This document shows positions 1 through 8,490 of a stretch of DNA of 64,000 nt, piece after piece. Under the pieces are notes generated by a model. That model was not told the DNA's origin. It did no database searches and saw nothing but the letters and a program-made list of their open reading frames with translations. The stretch covers positions 14,425 through 78,424 of the forward strand of contig DASYFD010000314.1 in assembly GCA_036498625.1 (NCBI GenBank), given 5' to 3'. The DNA comes from VAZQ01 sp036498625 (GTDB taxonomy: Bacteria; Pseudomonadota; Alphaproteobacteria; Rhizobiales; Xanthobacteraceae). Position numbers and translations under genes: made by a program. How positions within the stretch are numbered: the first letter of the stretch is position 1; every line of letters begins with the position of its first letter.

Positions 1-1
1 C

Positions 2-304
2 GCCTCGATCGTGAAGGCCTCGGCGCACATCCTGCTCGAGGGAACCCCCGCGGGCCTCGATCTCGAGGCGTTGCGGCGCGATCTGGCGGCGGCGGTGCCG
101 GGGGTAGCCGAGGTGCACCATGTGCATGCCTGGTCGCTCACCTCCGAGCAAATCATGATCACGCTGCATGTGCGCTGCCGGCCGGATGCCGATCCGACAT
201 CGGTCATTCGCGCCATCAACGAGCGATTGAAGGCCCGCTACCGGATCGATCATTCGACCATTCAGATCGAGGCGGAGGATTGTGCGGACGGGCACCACCG
301 GTAG
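2..304 (+). CDS. Cation diffusion facilitator (CDF) efflux transporter, C-terminal fragment
   Basis: Only the last ~100 residues are present; the gene starts before the window. The fragment carries the C-terminal cytoplasmic dimerisation domain of CDF (CzcD/ZitB-type) divalent metal/H+ antiporters: a V-H-H-V-H-A-W-S-L-T segment and a terminal I-D-H-S-T-I-Q-I-E strand, both hallmarks of this domain. The family exports Zn, Co or Cd from the cytoplasm. The gene ends 35 bases before the convergent ABC ATPase gene. Metal specificity cannot be judged because the membrane part is missing. Confidence 0.85.
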   Translation, partial: ASIVKASAHILLEGTPAGLDLEALRRDLAAAVPGVAEVHHVHAWSLTSEQIMITLHVRCRPDADPTSVIRAINERLKARYRIDHSTIQIEAEDCADGHHR

Positions 305-338
305 CTCCGCATGGACGCCGCATGCTCTTGTTCGGCGC

Positions 339-1448
339 CTATCCGCCGACCGACTCCGCGAAGACATGCGCGGCACCGACCACCGCGATCCTCACAATCG
401 CTCCGACCGGCGGCACTTCATTCGACGGTCTGCGCAGCTGGAGCGGTGCATTCGAGCGGTCATCGATGCCCTGGCGAGCCGTATCCGCATCGCCGCGCAG
501 CTGCACCGACAACGTGCAGACCGCTCCGCCGAATTCCGCATCGACGACCTCGCCGAAGCGCATGTCGGGGTTGGACGCCTTCGCTCGCTCGTCGGGCAGG
601 ACCTGGACAAGCGACACCTGCTCGGGCCGCAGCATGATCTGCGCCCGCCCGCGGCGGTGACGGTCGCCGACCGCGACACGTCCGAGCGCGCATTGCGCCC
701 AGCCGTCGGCCAGCACGGCCTGCATCACGATGGCCTCGCCCAGGAACTCCGCGATCGTTCGGTCTCGCGGCGCGAGGTAAAGCGCGCGCGGCGCCCCCAC
801 CTGCAGCAACCTTCCCTCGCGCATGACCGCCACTTGGTCCGCAAAGGACAGAGCCTCGGGCTGATCGTGGGTGACCAGTATGGTGGTGATGCCGGCCCCC
901 CTCAGCAAACGCGCGACCGCCTTGCGGGTGGTGTCCCGCAATCCGGTGTCGAGCGCCGAGAACGGCTCGTCCAGCAGCATCAGCTCCGGTTTCCGGGCGA
1001 GTGCACGGGCGAGCGCCACCCGTTGCTGCTGGCCGCCGGAGAGTTCGTCGGGCTTTCGCCGCAGCAAAGCGGCATCGAGCTCGACCATGTCGAGCAATTC
1101 GGCAATGCGCTCGGCGCGGCGCGGCTCGTTGCGGGGCAGACCAAAGCCGACATTGTCACCCACGCTCAGATGCGGAAACAAGGCGCCGTCCTGCACCACG
1201 AATCCGATGCGGCGATGATGCGCGGGCATTGCGACGGGGCCATCGGACAGCACGCGGCCGCCCAGGGTGACGCGGCCCGCATCGGGTGCCTCGAACCCGG
1301 CAATGATGCGCAGCAGCGTAGTCTTGCCGCAGCCGGATGGTCCCACGATCGCGGTCCGGCTGCCGGCGGGCACACTGAGGTCGATCCCGTCGAGCGCCAC
1401 CAGCTTCCCGTAGCTCTTTCGGACCGATTGCAATTCCAGAAAGCTCAT
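339..1448 (-). CDS. fbpC: Fe(III)-type ABC transporter ATP-binding protein
   Basis: This is a 369-residue ATPase of the CUT1/POTT group that powers uptake by the permease encoded just upstream. Walker A (GPSGCGKTT) lies at residues 36-44, the signature LSGGQ at 136-140 and Walker B (LMLLDEP) at 156-162. The C-terminal ~120 residues form a TOBE-like regulatory domain. The start ATG overlaps the permease stop codon (ATGA), so the two are probably translationally coupled. With the binding protein it forms an fbpABC/afuABC-like operon transcribed on the minus strand. Iron as substrate is inferred from the two-domain permease and the binding protein family; a closely related polyamine or thiamine system is possible. 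Confidence 0.85.
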   Translation of the reverse strand: MSFLELQSVRKSYGKLVALDGIDLSVPAGSRTAIVGPSGCGKTTLLRIIAGFEAPDAGRVTLGGRVLSDGPVAMPAHHRRIGFVVQDGALFPHLSVGDNVGFGLPRNEPRRAERIAELLDMVELDAALLRRKPDELSGGQQQRVALARALARKPELMLLDEPFSALDTGLRDTTRKAVARLLRGAGITTILVTHDQPEALSFADQVAVMREGRLLQVGAPRALYLAPRDRTIAEFLGEAIVMQAVLADGWAQCALGRVAVGDRHRRGRAQIMLRPEQVSLVQVLPDERAKASNPDMRFGEVVDAEFGGAVCTLSVQLRGDADTARQGIDDRSNAPLQLRRPSNEVPPVGAIVRIAVVGAAHVFAESVGG

Positions 1449-3064
1449 CGGCCGGCCGCCCGTCTCGATTGAACATAGAGCAGCCAGGTCAGCGGCAACG
1501 AGATCAGCACCATGATCAGCGCGTAGGGCGCGGCCGCCGCATAGTCGATTTCGCCGCTAAAGGACCAGAACGCGGTCGCCAGCGTCTGGGTGCCATTGGG
1601 TGCCAGCATTTGTGTGGCGGTGAGCTCGTTGGCAATGCCGAGCGCAACCAGCGCCATGCTGGCGCCCGCCCCGGGCGCCGCCAGGGGCATGGTAACGGAC
1701 CACAGCGCCTGCGCCGGAGAGCGCCCGAGCGAGCATGCGGCCTGCTCGAGCTCGACCGGAGCCTGCGCGATACTGGCGCGCAGGCTGATCAGGGCGCGCG
1801 GCAGGAACATCAGCACATAGGCGATGAGAATGGTCACGATCGTCTGATAGATCGGGTACGCCACCCGCACCGTGATGGTGACCAGCGCCAGCGCCACCAC
1901 GACGCCCGGCAAGGAGCCGACGATGTAGTTGCCGGCTTCCAGCACCCGCTGCAGACGCCCCGGCGCGCGGATCGAGAGCCAGGCCATCGGGATGGCGGCG
2001 ACGGTGGTCGTCAACGCTCCGAGAACGGCGAGCCCCACGGTCTGGCCGAGCGCCGGCCCGATCTCCTGCAACCGCCAGACACCGACGCCTCCCGCCGTCA
2101 GCCAGCGTGTCAGGGTAACGATGGGCACCCCCAATGCCAGCATCGTGGTGGCGATCGGCAGCAGGAGATAAAGCGCGGTGCGCCGATCGACGCGGCGGCG
2201 ACGCGGCTCGCGCGCGGCACCGGCACCGACGCGCGCATAGCGCTCGTTGCCGCGAACCAGCACCTCCAGCCCCAACAGCGCGAAACAGCAGGCCACCAGC
2301 ACCCCGGCGAGCATGTTGGCGGCGGGTCCATTGTAGGTGGATTGGAACTGATCGACGATGGCGGTCGTGAACGTATCGAAGCGGATCATCCCGTATAGGC
2401 CATATTCGGCCAGCAGGTGCAAACCGATCAGCAGCGAGCCGCCGCAGATGGCGAGCCGCAGCTGCGGCAGCACGACCCGCAGGAACACACGCCAGGGCGC
2501 GAGCCCGAGCGAGGCGGCGCAATCCTCAAAGGCAGGGTCGAGCCGCCGCAGCGATGCGGCGATGGGCAGGTAGAGAAACGGAAAATAGGCCAGCACCGAG
2601 ACCATGATGCCGGCGAACAGGCCGTGCAGGCTGGGAACGAGGCTCACCCAGGCATAGCCGTGCACGAATGCCGGAACCGCCAGCGGCGCGGTGGCGAGCC
2701 AGGCCCAGAGTCGGCCGCCGGGAAGATCGACGCGCTCGGTCAACCATGCCAGCGCCACGCCGAGCATGGTGCACAACGGCACCGTGAGGATCACCAGCAG
2801 GGCCGTATTGATGAGCAATTCGCCGACACGCGGCCGGAAGATCAGCGCCGAGACCGTTGCCCATCCGCTCTGGATGCCCTCCCAGATCACGAAAGCGAGC
2901 GGCAGCAGGGCCGCCAGCGTGACCAGGATCGCGGCACCGGTCATCCACAGCATGGAGGGCCGGCCGAGCCATCCGAATCCGACCAGGAAGCTCCCCAGCA
3001 GGTCCGGCCGCTTGAGCACGGCCCCGGATGCGCCGGTCGATGCGGAGGTGCGACCTGCGTTCAT
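1445..3064 (-). CDS. fbpB: Fe(III)-type ABC transporter permease, fused two-half type
   Basis: This 539-residue inner-membrane protein consists of two similar halves of about six helices each, the arrangement seen in FbpB/SfuB iron permeases. Each half carries a binding-protein-dependent permease EAA-type loop (around the segments reading LEDCAASLGL-like and LEQAACSLGR-like) that contacts the ATPase. It lies between the binding-protein gene and the ATPase gene, overlapping the latter by 4 bases. No convincing Shine-Dalgarno is seen before the chosen ATG, so a start slightly downstream (near M39, within W-L-G-R-P-S-M-L-W-M) remains possible. Confidence 0.85.
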   Translation of the reverse strand: MNAGRTSASTGASGAVLKRPDLLGSFLVGFGWLGRPSMLWMTGAAILVTLAALLPLAFVIWEGIQSGWATVSALIFRPRVGELLINTALLVILTVPLCTMLGVALAWLTERVDLPGGRLWAWLATAPLAVPAFVHGYAWVSLVPSLHGLFAGIMVSVLAYFPFLYLPIAASLRRLDPAFEDCAASLGLAPWRVFLRVVLPQLRLAICGGSLLIGLHLLAEYGLYGMIRFDTFTTAIVDQFQSTYNGPAANMLAGVLVACCFALLGLEVLVRGNERYARVGAGAAREPRRRRVDRRTALYLLLPIATTMLALGVPIVTLTRWLTAGGVGVWRLQEIGPALGQTVGLAVLGALTTTVAAIPMAWLSIRAPGRLQRVLEAGNYIVGSLPGVVVALALVTITVRVAYPIYQTIVTILIAYVLMFLPRALISLRASIAQAPVELEQAACSLGRSPAQALWSVTMPLAAPGAGASMALVALGIANELTATQMLAPNGTQTLATAFWSFSGEIDYAAAAPYALIMVLISLPLTWLLYVQSRRAAGR

Positions 3065-3158
3065 GCGGATTGGACGTGACGGAGCAAGGCAGTCATGGGG
3101 TGTCCCGGAGAAGGCGAGCCTCCCCGGTATACACCACGGATTTGCGCGCCAAAGGAAT

Positions 3159-4187
3159 TTACAGAAGGCCCGCGGCGGTCATCAGGTCGCTCACCTTCTT
3201 GCTGCTGAGCTTGGAGGGCTCAACCTTGGGCGCGTGCAGATCGGCCAGCGGCACCAGCTTGGGATTGGACTGGGCACCGATCCCGACCGCGTATTCGTAG
3301 GAATCGCCGGTCCGCAGCACCGTCTGGCCCTTCTCGCCGCCGATCCATCGCAGGAACGCCTGCGCCTCCGAAGGATGCTTGCTGGTCGCCAGCACGCCAC
3401 CGCCCGAGAGGCTGACGAACGCGCCCGGATCCTCGTTGCGGAAGTAATGCAGCGCCGTATTGTTGCTGTTCTCCCCGGTCTTGGCCTGATCGCCGAAGTA
3501 ATAGTAGTGATAGATCACGGCGCCCTCGATCTCGCCCGCGTTGACGGCTTTGAGCGCCGCGCCGTTGCCCCGGTAGGCGACCACGTTCTGCTTCATGGCC
3601 TTGAGCCAGGCCGCGGTCGCCGCCTCGCCCTTGAGCTCGAGCATGGCGCCGACGATGGCCTGGAAGTCCGCGCCCGCGGGGGAAGCGGCCCAACGTCCCT
3701 TCCAGCTCGGATCGGCAAGATCCATAAGCGACTTGGGCAGCTGCGCCGGTGTCAGCTTGCTCTTGTTGTAGGCAAAGACCGTCGTGCGCGCGGCGACGCC
3801 CACCCAGCGGCCATCGCCGGACCTGAAATTATCCGGCACCTGGGACAGAACATCCTTGCCCAGCGGCGCGAACAGGCCGGCCGCATCGACCAGAGCCATG
3901 GCGGGCGAATTTTCCGTCAGGAATACGTCGGCAGGTGACGCGGCGCCTTCCTGCACGATCTGATTGCCGAGCTCGGTGTCGCCACCGTTGCGCAGGATAA
4001 CCTTGACGCCACTGTCACGGCTGAAGCCATCGGCCCACGCCTGGGTCAGGTTTGCGTGCTGCGCATTGTACACCAGGATGCTGGCGCCGGCGGTGGCGGG
4101 CGGCGTTTGTGCGAACGCGGACGCCGGAGCCACGAGCAAAGCGGCAGCGAGCAACAGGCGCGCGACCGAGGGACGGGAGAGTTGCAT
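3159..4187 (-). CDS. fbpA: Periplasmic Fe(III)-type ABC substrate-binding protein
   Basis: The 342-residue protein has a clear signal peptide (LLLAAALLVAPASAFAQ) followed by a mature domain of the FbpA/FutA class-C binding family, recognisable by an N-terminal ILVYNAQ strand, a V-F-L-T-E-N-S-P segment and a conserved V-G-V-A-A-R-T-T-V-F-A-Y-N-K block. The ATG at 4187 was chosen because GCGGAGG precedes it at proper spacing and the signal peptide follows at once; a 38-codon upstream extension has no such support. It is the first gene of the operon with the permease and ATPase. A TTGACA at 4236-4241 on the minus strand may be its -35 element. Confidence 0.85.
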   Translation of the reverse strand: MQLSRPSVARLLLAAALLVAPASAFAQTPPATAGASILVYNAQHANLTQAWADGFSRDSGVKVILRNGGDTELGNQIVQEGAASPADVFLTENSPAMALVDAAGLFAPLGKDVLSQVPDNFRSGDGRWVGVAARTTVFAYNKSKLTPAQLPKSLMDLADPSWKGRWAASPAGADFQAIVGAMLELKGEAATAAWLKAMKQNVVAYRGNGAALKAVNAGEIEGAVIYHYYYFGDQAKTGENSNNTALHYFRNEDPGAFVSLSGGGVLATSKHPSEAQAFLRWIGGEKGQTVLRTGDSYEYAVGIGAQSNPKLVPLADLHAPKVEPSKLSSKKVSDLMTAAGLL

Positions 4188-4286
4188 GGAGACCTCCGCT
4201 GGATGTCCCACTCTACTGCTCGCCACCTTCCATCCTGTCAACAGTAAACTGAAACAATAGAATGGCTCTAATCTGGGAATACTTAG

Positions 4287-4303
4287 TTTAGAACCATGCA
4301 AAT
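4287..4303. promoter_or_regulatory. Possible Irr/ICE-like iron operator half-site
   Basis: TTTAGAA is present in full and is followed after three bases by TGCAAAT. The iron control element bound by the rhizobial regulator Irr is, from memory, TTTAGAA-N3-TTCTAAA, so the left arm is perfect and the right arm matches 4 of 7 bases. The site lies 100 bases upstream of the iron-binding-protein gene (minus strand) and 132 bases upstream of the dsbA-like gene (plus strand). The location before an iron transporter makes it suggestive, but the weak right arm leaves it uncertain. Confidence 0.3.
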
Positions 4304-4434
4304 GTAGTAAGTCTCATGCGTTCTGGAGATATCTTGAGTTGCCCGGCCCCAATATCTAGATTTACCATGTAGAGCGAAGTGAAATGATGGAGCGCGCGCC
4401 GCGTGCCCGCCATCCCAAAGAGGCGAGATGTCGC

Positions 4435-5058
4435 ATGAGGATTTCGCGCTGGTGGCTCGCGCTCCTGCTTCCGATCGGCATCGCCGGCGCGTGGTTCGCG
4501 CTGAAGCCGCGGGGCCCGGAACCGCAGGCAGCCCTGACGACGCACAGCGGGGAGATATTCGGCGATGCGGACAGCCCGGTCGGCGGGAATCCCGAAGGCG
4601 ACGTCACGCTGGTCGAATTTTTCGACTACAATTGCCCGTATTGCCGGCAGACGAGCCCTCTCATCGCGCAGGCCGAGACAGCCGATCCGCGGCTGCGCGT
4701 GGTGTACAAGGAATTTCCCGTTCTTGGGCCAGGCTCGACGTTCGCCGCCAAGGCGGCGCTCGCAGCCCACAAGCAGGAGAAATTCCTCGCCTTCCACCAG
4801 GCGCTCTATCAAATTCGCGGACCGGTCGACGAAAGCAGGACGCTGAGCGCCGCCGCGGCTGCGGGTCTCGACGTAACGCGCCTCAAATCCGACATGCAGG
4901 ATCCGGCGATCGAGGCCATGGTGAGCAAAAACCTGGCGCTCGCCCGCCTGCTCGGCATCAACGATACGCCGGGCTTCGTCATCGGCCGCCAAATCCTCGT
5001 CGGCTTCACTCCATTGAATGCGCTGCAAGCCGCCATTCGCGGCGCGCGGGGCGGCTGA
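4435..5058 (+). CDS. DsbA-family thiol:disulfide oxidoreductase (periplasmic, membrane-anchored)
   Basis: The 207-residue protein has an N-terminal membrane anchor (WWLALLLPIGIAGAWFAL) and a thioredoxin-fold domain with the active site C-P-Y-C inside FFDYNCPYC, then a cis-Pro region N-D-T-P-G-F-V-I-G. This is the Com1/DsbA_Com1-like type that introduces or isomerises disulfides in the envelope. The ATG at 4435 starts directly at the anchor; longer in-frame starts add an unlikely Arg-rich stretch. It is convergent with a secreted family member (5072-5905) that has a conserved cysteine pair and might be a client, which is only inference. Confidence 0.85.
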   Translation: MRISRWWLALLLPIGIAGAWFALKPRGPEPQAALTTHSGEIFGDADSPVGGNPEGDVTLVEFFDYNCPYCRQTSPLIAQAETADPRLRVVYKEFPVLGPGSTFAAKAALAAHKQEKFLAFHQALYQIRGPVDESRTLSAAAAAGLDVTRLKSDMQDPAIEAMVSKNLALARLLGINDTPGFVIGRQILVGFTPLNALQAAIRGARGG

Positions 5059-5071
5059 TCATATCGGCCTG

Positions 5072-5905
5072 CTACTTCCGTGGCGGCGCGAACCCGCTCA
5101 GATCCGGCGGTGGCTGATCCTTATAGGCCGGCATCAGCTTGCCATCCGCCGTGTTGATGACGTAGGACTCATTACCGATCTTTTTCCAGCTGTTGTCCTC
5201 CGGACAGGTCTCCGGCAACCACTTCGGGCGCGGATCCTGCTTGCGGACGGCCTTCTGAATCTTGCCCCAGGGCCGTGTCAGAGCGTGGTCCAGCACCGTG
5301 ATGTCGTCATAGAGCGTGTTGCGGTTGGTCTTGTCGAGATAAAACCGCTCCTTGATGATGGTCTGGTTGTCCTCGTGGAAGGGAACGCCTGAAACTTCGT
5401 AGGCACGCGGACCCCGCAGGAATCGGGTCTCGACTTGGAGCGCGCTATACTTGCCCTCGCCGGTCTCGTCGACCCACCTACCGATCGAGTAGCCTGCGAG
5501 CGTTCGCTCGGGATCCGCGGGCCAATCGCGGCCGTCGGTATAGATCCGCCGATACATGTCGTTGTTGTGGCTCGTCAGGAGGTAGGTTGTCTCCGGCGTG
5601 ATGATGATCTCCATGGGATTGTACATGTTCATCATGGCCGGCATGCCTTCCGGCACGCAGAAGGTCGACGGCCAATTGCCTGGCTTGCCGGCGCGTTGGG
5701 CGGCCTTGCTGGCGTCGTATATCTGTTGGTATTCGGGCGTCAGCGGCGCCGGGCCGCCAATCTGCCAGTTATTCGGCGGGCCGGTGCGGTCCCATTGGCC
5801 TCTGAACTCGGGATATTTGCTGAAATCGACCACCTGCGCGAGCGCCGATGGGGCCGGCACTCCGACCGCCAGCGCAAACGCACAAATCCAGACGGGGTAA
5901 CGCAT
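5072..5905 (-). CDS. Secreted protein of unknown function, family copy 1
   Basis: The 277-residue protein has a signal peptide (MRYPVWICAFALAVGVPAPSALA) and AGGAG before the ATG. Motifs in order are FRGQW, LTPEYQ, a cysteine before E-G-M-P, I-I-I-T-P-E-T-T-Y, RRIYTDGRDWP, AGYSIGRWVDE, VETR, DNQ-T-I-I-K-E-R-F-Y-L-D-K, and DHALTRPW. The same order is found in two other genes here (8491-9360 and 61075-61932). It resembles the widespread uncharacterised soil-bacterial proteins with a RRIYTDGR...S-I-G-x-W...E-R-F motif set. Two cysteines, one before GMP and one near the C-terminus, are kept in all three copies and may form a disulfide. No catalytic role can be assigned. Confidence 0.8.
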   Translation of the reverse strand: MRYPVWICAFALAVGVPAPSALAQVVDFSKYPEFRGQWDRTGPPNNWQIGGPAPLTPEYQQIYDASKAAQRAGKPGNWPSTFCVPEGMPAMMNMYNPMEIIITPETTYLLTSHNNDMYRRIYTDGRDWPADPERTLAGYSIGRWVDETGEGKYSALQVETRFLRGPRAYEVSGVPFHEDNQTIIKERFYLDKTNRNTLYDDITVLDHALTRPWGKIQKAVRKQDPRPKWLPETCPEDNSWKKIGNESYVINTADGKLMPAYKDQPPPDLSGFAPPRK

Positions 5906-6257
5906 GGCATTCTCCTAGGTTCGTCGAACAGGCGACGACGCAGCGCGGTCAATTCTGCCGATTTCGAGTTGGCACGCCAGCGCAAAATTTCGAACGCCGG
6001 CGTAGCACTAAGGCCACGTTCGCCTTGCCGAACCGCCATCCAAAGAAATGACGGCTGGGGTAGAGGCAACGCATGTCCCCCTTTTCAGATTGGTGGCTTG
6101 ATTGGGTAATCTGAATCATTAGACTTTGCCACGGCGCTTTCCAACGGCGGTTCCCAACCCGCAGGGCCAAGTCGATGAGCCCGATCCTACCCCGAGCCAA
6201 TCGCGGCAAGGCGCATGTTGCCGGCCTCGAGGCGGCACAGGCTGCGGCGAGCCAAAG

Positions 6258-7721
6258 GTGACAAAGTCTTTGTGGCGCCTGACGGTCGCAATTCATCGCT
6301 ACCTCGGTATCGCTGTCGGCTTGCTAATGTTGATGTGGTTCGCGTCCGGCGCCGTCATGATGTATGTCGGCTTTCCCCGTTTTCCGGAGCAGGCGCGCCT
6401 GAGGGCACTCTCGCCGATTGCATGGCAAGCATGCTGTCATCTTCCCGATGGGCTTTTTAACGACAATGAACGGTTCGCGAGCGTTCAGCTCGAGAACCTG
6501 CCTGATACGCCGGTGTTGCGGCTGCGCCGCACGCTGCTGCCCGACATTCTTGTCGACCTGGCGCAGGGCGGCATCAAGCAGATTGATGATGCGGCGGCGC
6601 TCGCAATCGCAGCGGATGCGCCTCTGCGCCTGTTCGGAGTTCAGGCCAGGGTGATCGATACTGAGACGATCAAGAGCGATCAATGGACCGTTGGCCGATA
6701 TCAAGCCGACCGCCCGTTGTACCGGTTCGCGTTCGACGATCCGGAGCGTTCAACCATCTATATATCGAGTACGTCCGGGCAAATTCTGCTTTGGACGACG
6801 GCAAGGCAACGATTTTGGAATTGGCTGGGTGCGATTCCGCACTGGATTTATCCGTTGGCGCTGCGCGCCAATACCCAACTGTGGAGCCAAATCGTCATCT
6901 GGGCATCGATCCTCGGCACCTTCCTGACTTCCGTCGGGCTCTATCTTGGCATCGCCCAGTTCAAGCGCGGCAAGGACCATAGAGTGTCGCCCTACCGGGG
7001 GCTGCTCTACTGGCATCATCTGGCTGGTTTGATTTTCGGCATCTTGACGCTCACGTTCGTCGTGAGCGGACTGCTTTCGATGAACCCGTGGGGCTTCCTC
7101 GGCAGCCGGCGGGGCAGCGAGCAGGTCCGGCTCGAGGGCGCCGCGCCCCGATGGGCTGAGATCAAGACTTCGCTCGACGCCATCAGCGCCGGCTCGGTGC
7201 CGGCCGTGAGCCTGGTCACCGCTCCTTATGCGGGCAGATTGCATTGGCTGGCGACCGACCCAGCCGGCGTCGTCAGCCGGCTTGATGCGGCTGGCCGTAT
7301 GGCGCCGCTGTCCGAGGGCGATCTCGTCGAGGCGGCGCGCAGGCTGGCAGGGGAAAACGGCATTGCGGCGCAAAGCATCATAAACGAAGAGGATGCCTAT
7401 TATTTCGATCGTCACGATGAGTTTGTGCTGCCGGTTTATCGCGTGATTCTCAACGACGCCGGCGGCACGCGATATTATCTTGACGCGATCTCCGGCGCGC
7501 TGCTCCAACGGACTGACGTCAACAGCCGCTGGCACCGGTGGCTGTTTGGCGGTCTGCACCGTCTCGATTTCGCCGCATGGCTGCGGGCCCGACCGGCATG
7601 GGACATCATTCTCCTTACCCTGCTGCTGGGAGGCATCGGCCTGAGCGCGACCGGCGTCTACCTGGCGGTTCGCCGCGTCCGCGATGACATCGGAGCTTTG
7701 TTCGGCCGATCGAGACGATAA
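6258..7721 (+). CDS. PepSY-domain integral membrane protein (PiuB-like)
   Basis: This ~488-residue protein starts with a membrane helix (YLGIAVGLLMLMWFASGAVM) preceded by H-R-Y-L-G, typical of PepSY-associated membrane proteins. It has further helices near residues 210-300 and a C-terminal one (IILLTLLLGGIGLSATGVYLAV), with PepSY-like periplasmic stretches between them, including a block ending in G-G-T-R-Y-Y-L-D-A-I-S-G-A-L-L. Relatives are iron-regulated membrane proteins and flavin or ferric reductase partners. GTG at 6258 was chosen because it directly precedes the first helix; an upstream TTG would add a Pro-rich non-membrane leader. The gene is divergent from the secreted family copy at 5072-5905. 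Confidence 0.75.
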   Translation: MTKSLWRLTVAIHRYLGIAVGLLMLMWFASGAVMMYVGFPRFPEQARLRALSPIAWQACCHLPDGLFNDNERFASVQLENLPDTPVLRLRRTLLPDILVDLAQGGIKQIDDAAALAIAADAPLRLFGVQARVIDTETIKSDQWTVGRYQADRPLYRFAFDDPERSTIYISSTSGQILLWTTARQRFWNWLGAIPHWIYPLALRANTQLWSQIVIWASILGTFLTSVGLYLGIAQFKRGKDHRVSPYRGLLYWHHLAGLIFGILTLTFVVSGLLSMNPWGFLGSRRGSEQVRLEGAAPRWAEIKTSLDAISAGSVPAVSLVTAPYAGRLHWLATDPAGVVSRLDAAGRMAPLSEGDLVEAARRLAGENGIAAQSIINEEDAYYFDRHDEFVLPVYRVILNDAGGTRYYLDAISGALLQRTDVNSRWHRWLFGGLHRLDFAAWLRARPAWDIILLTLLLGGIGLSATGVYLAVRRVRDDIGALFGRSRR

Positions 7722-8089
7722 TCCGGTGTCCCGGGTATCGACAGAAGTGCCGCGCTCCCGACGGTATCGAGCCTCGTGAGGGCGCAACCCAATCAGCCGC
7801 GGTCAGTACGATTGATCTTCGGTTTTGCCTTCCAGCGCAGACCCCACGCGTATCAAATAAGCTACAAGGGCGTCGGAAGATAGAGCTTCAAATCAAAGCA
7901 GATGCAAGCCATGGTGCCGGCGTCGATCTGAACGGTGGTGGTATTCCACCCGTTCACTCCGCCTTTGGAGCGTGCTTCCCACCTCACTAACCCCGCATGT
8001 TGCGGGGCTTTTTTTGGCAGAGGTCACCTGCGGCGCGCACCACGTTGTCCGGTATGCGCAGGCGTTGCTGGTTCGCAGGAGCATCGAGC
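7722..8089. other. Gene-free stretch with a terminator, possible small RNA
   Basis: No convincing reading frame was found between the PepSY gene and the SH3 gene. The only structured element is a strong intrinsic terminator at 7991-8016, about 270 bases after the PepSY stop codon. The distance leaves room for a small RNA that ends there, but no promoter could be picked out. Confidence 0.3.
7991..8016 (+). terminator. Rho-independent terminator
   Basis: A perfect 7-bp stem CCCCGCA / TGCGGGG with a 3-base loop is followed by a run of seven T. It reads as a terminator on the plus strand. It would end transcripts from the PepSY gene or from an unannotated small RNA in the 270 bases before it. 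Confidence 0.8.
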
Positions 8090-8413
8090 ATGGACACTCC
8101 TTGGGTGTCACCCGCCGGCAAGCCGGGCTGGCGGAGACCGCTCAGAGTACTGATGTGCGTCTTTGGCGCCGTTGCGGCCGCAAGCGCGTCGGGAGGCGAG
8201 GCGATGCTCAAGCGGCAAGCTCCACTCCGAAGCGAGCCTTCGACCAATCGCACCCCCCTCCTGATATTGGAGGCCCAGGAAGCCGTCGACCTGTTGGATC
8301 CTGCGCCGAGCTCCGGCTACTACCACGTACGCACCCGCGACGGGGATGAAGGATGGGTCTTCTCCGGAAATTTGGACATATCGGCTTCAAGCCGGCCCCC
8401 GCCCGCACGCTGA
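8090..8413 (+). CDS. Secreted SH3-domain (SH3b-like) protein
   Basis: The 107-residue protein has a hydrophobic signal-like segment (LRVLMCVFGAVAAASASGG) and one bacterial SH3 domain. The domain is visible as the L-R-S-E-P start, a V-D-L-L-D strand, Y-Y-H-V-R-T-R-D-G-D-E-G-W-V and the terminal F-S-G-N-L. Such domains bind peptidoglycan or stem peptides, or act as protein interaction modules. The start at 8090 is supported by GGAG at 8 bases; an upstream in-frame ATG lies inside the terminator stem and is unlikely. Its stop is 78 bases from the convergent family copy 2. Confidence 0.6.
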   Translation: MDTPWVSPAGKPGWRRPLRVLMCVFGAVAAASASGGEAMLKRQAPLRSEPSTNRTPLLILEAQEAVDLLDPAPSSGYYHVRTRDGDEGWVFSGNLDISASSRPPPAR

Positions 8414-8490
8414 AAATGGCTGAAATCTTGCTGCCCCCCGCACGAGAGGGTCGTGGGTCGATTAGACGCTCCAAATACGGCTTGCACCCC

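Noticed and set aside
282..1472. A 396-codon plus-strand ORF opposite the ABC ATPase
   Set aside because: The opposite strand has intact Walker A, signature and Walker B motifs; this frame has none.
5965..5985. A sigma-54-like element (TGGCAC...GCA) between copy 1 and the PepSY gene
   Set aside because: The -12 part lacks the TTGC core, so the match is too weak.
7880..8000. A tRNA-like segment before the terminator
   Set aside because: No cloverleaf with an anticodon arm and a T-loop could be drawn.
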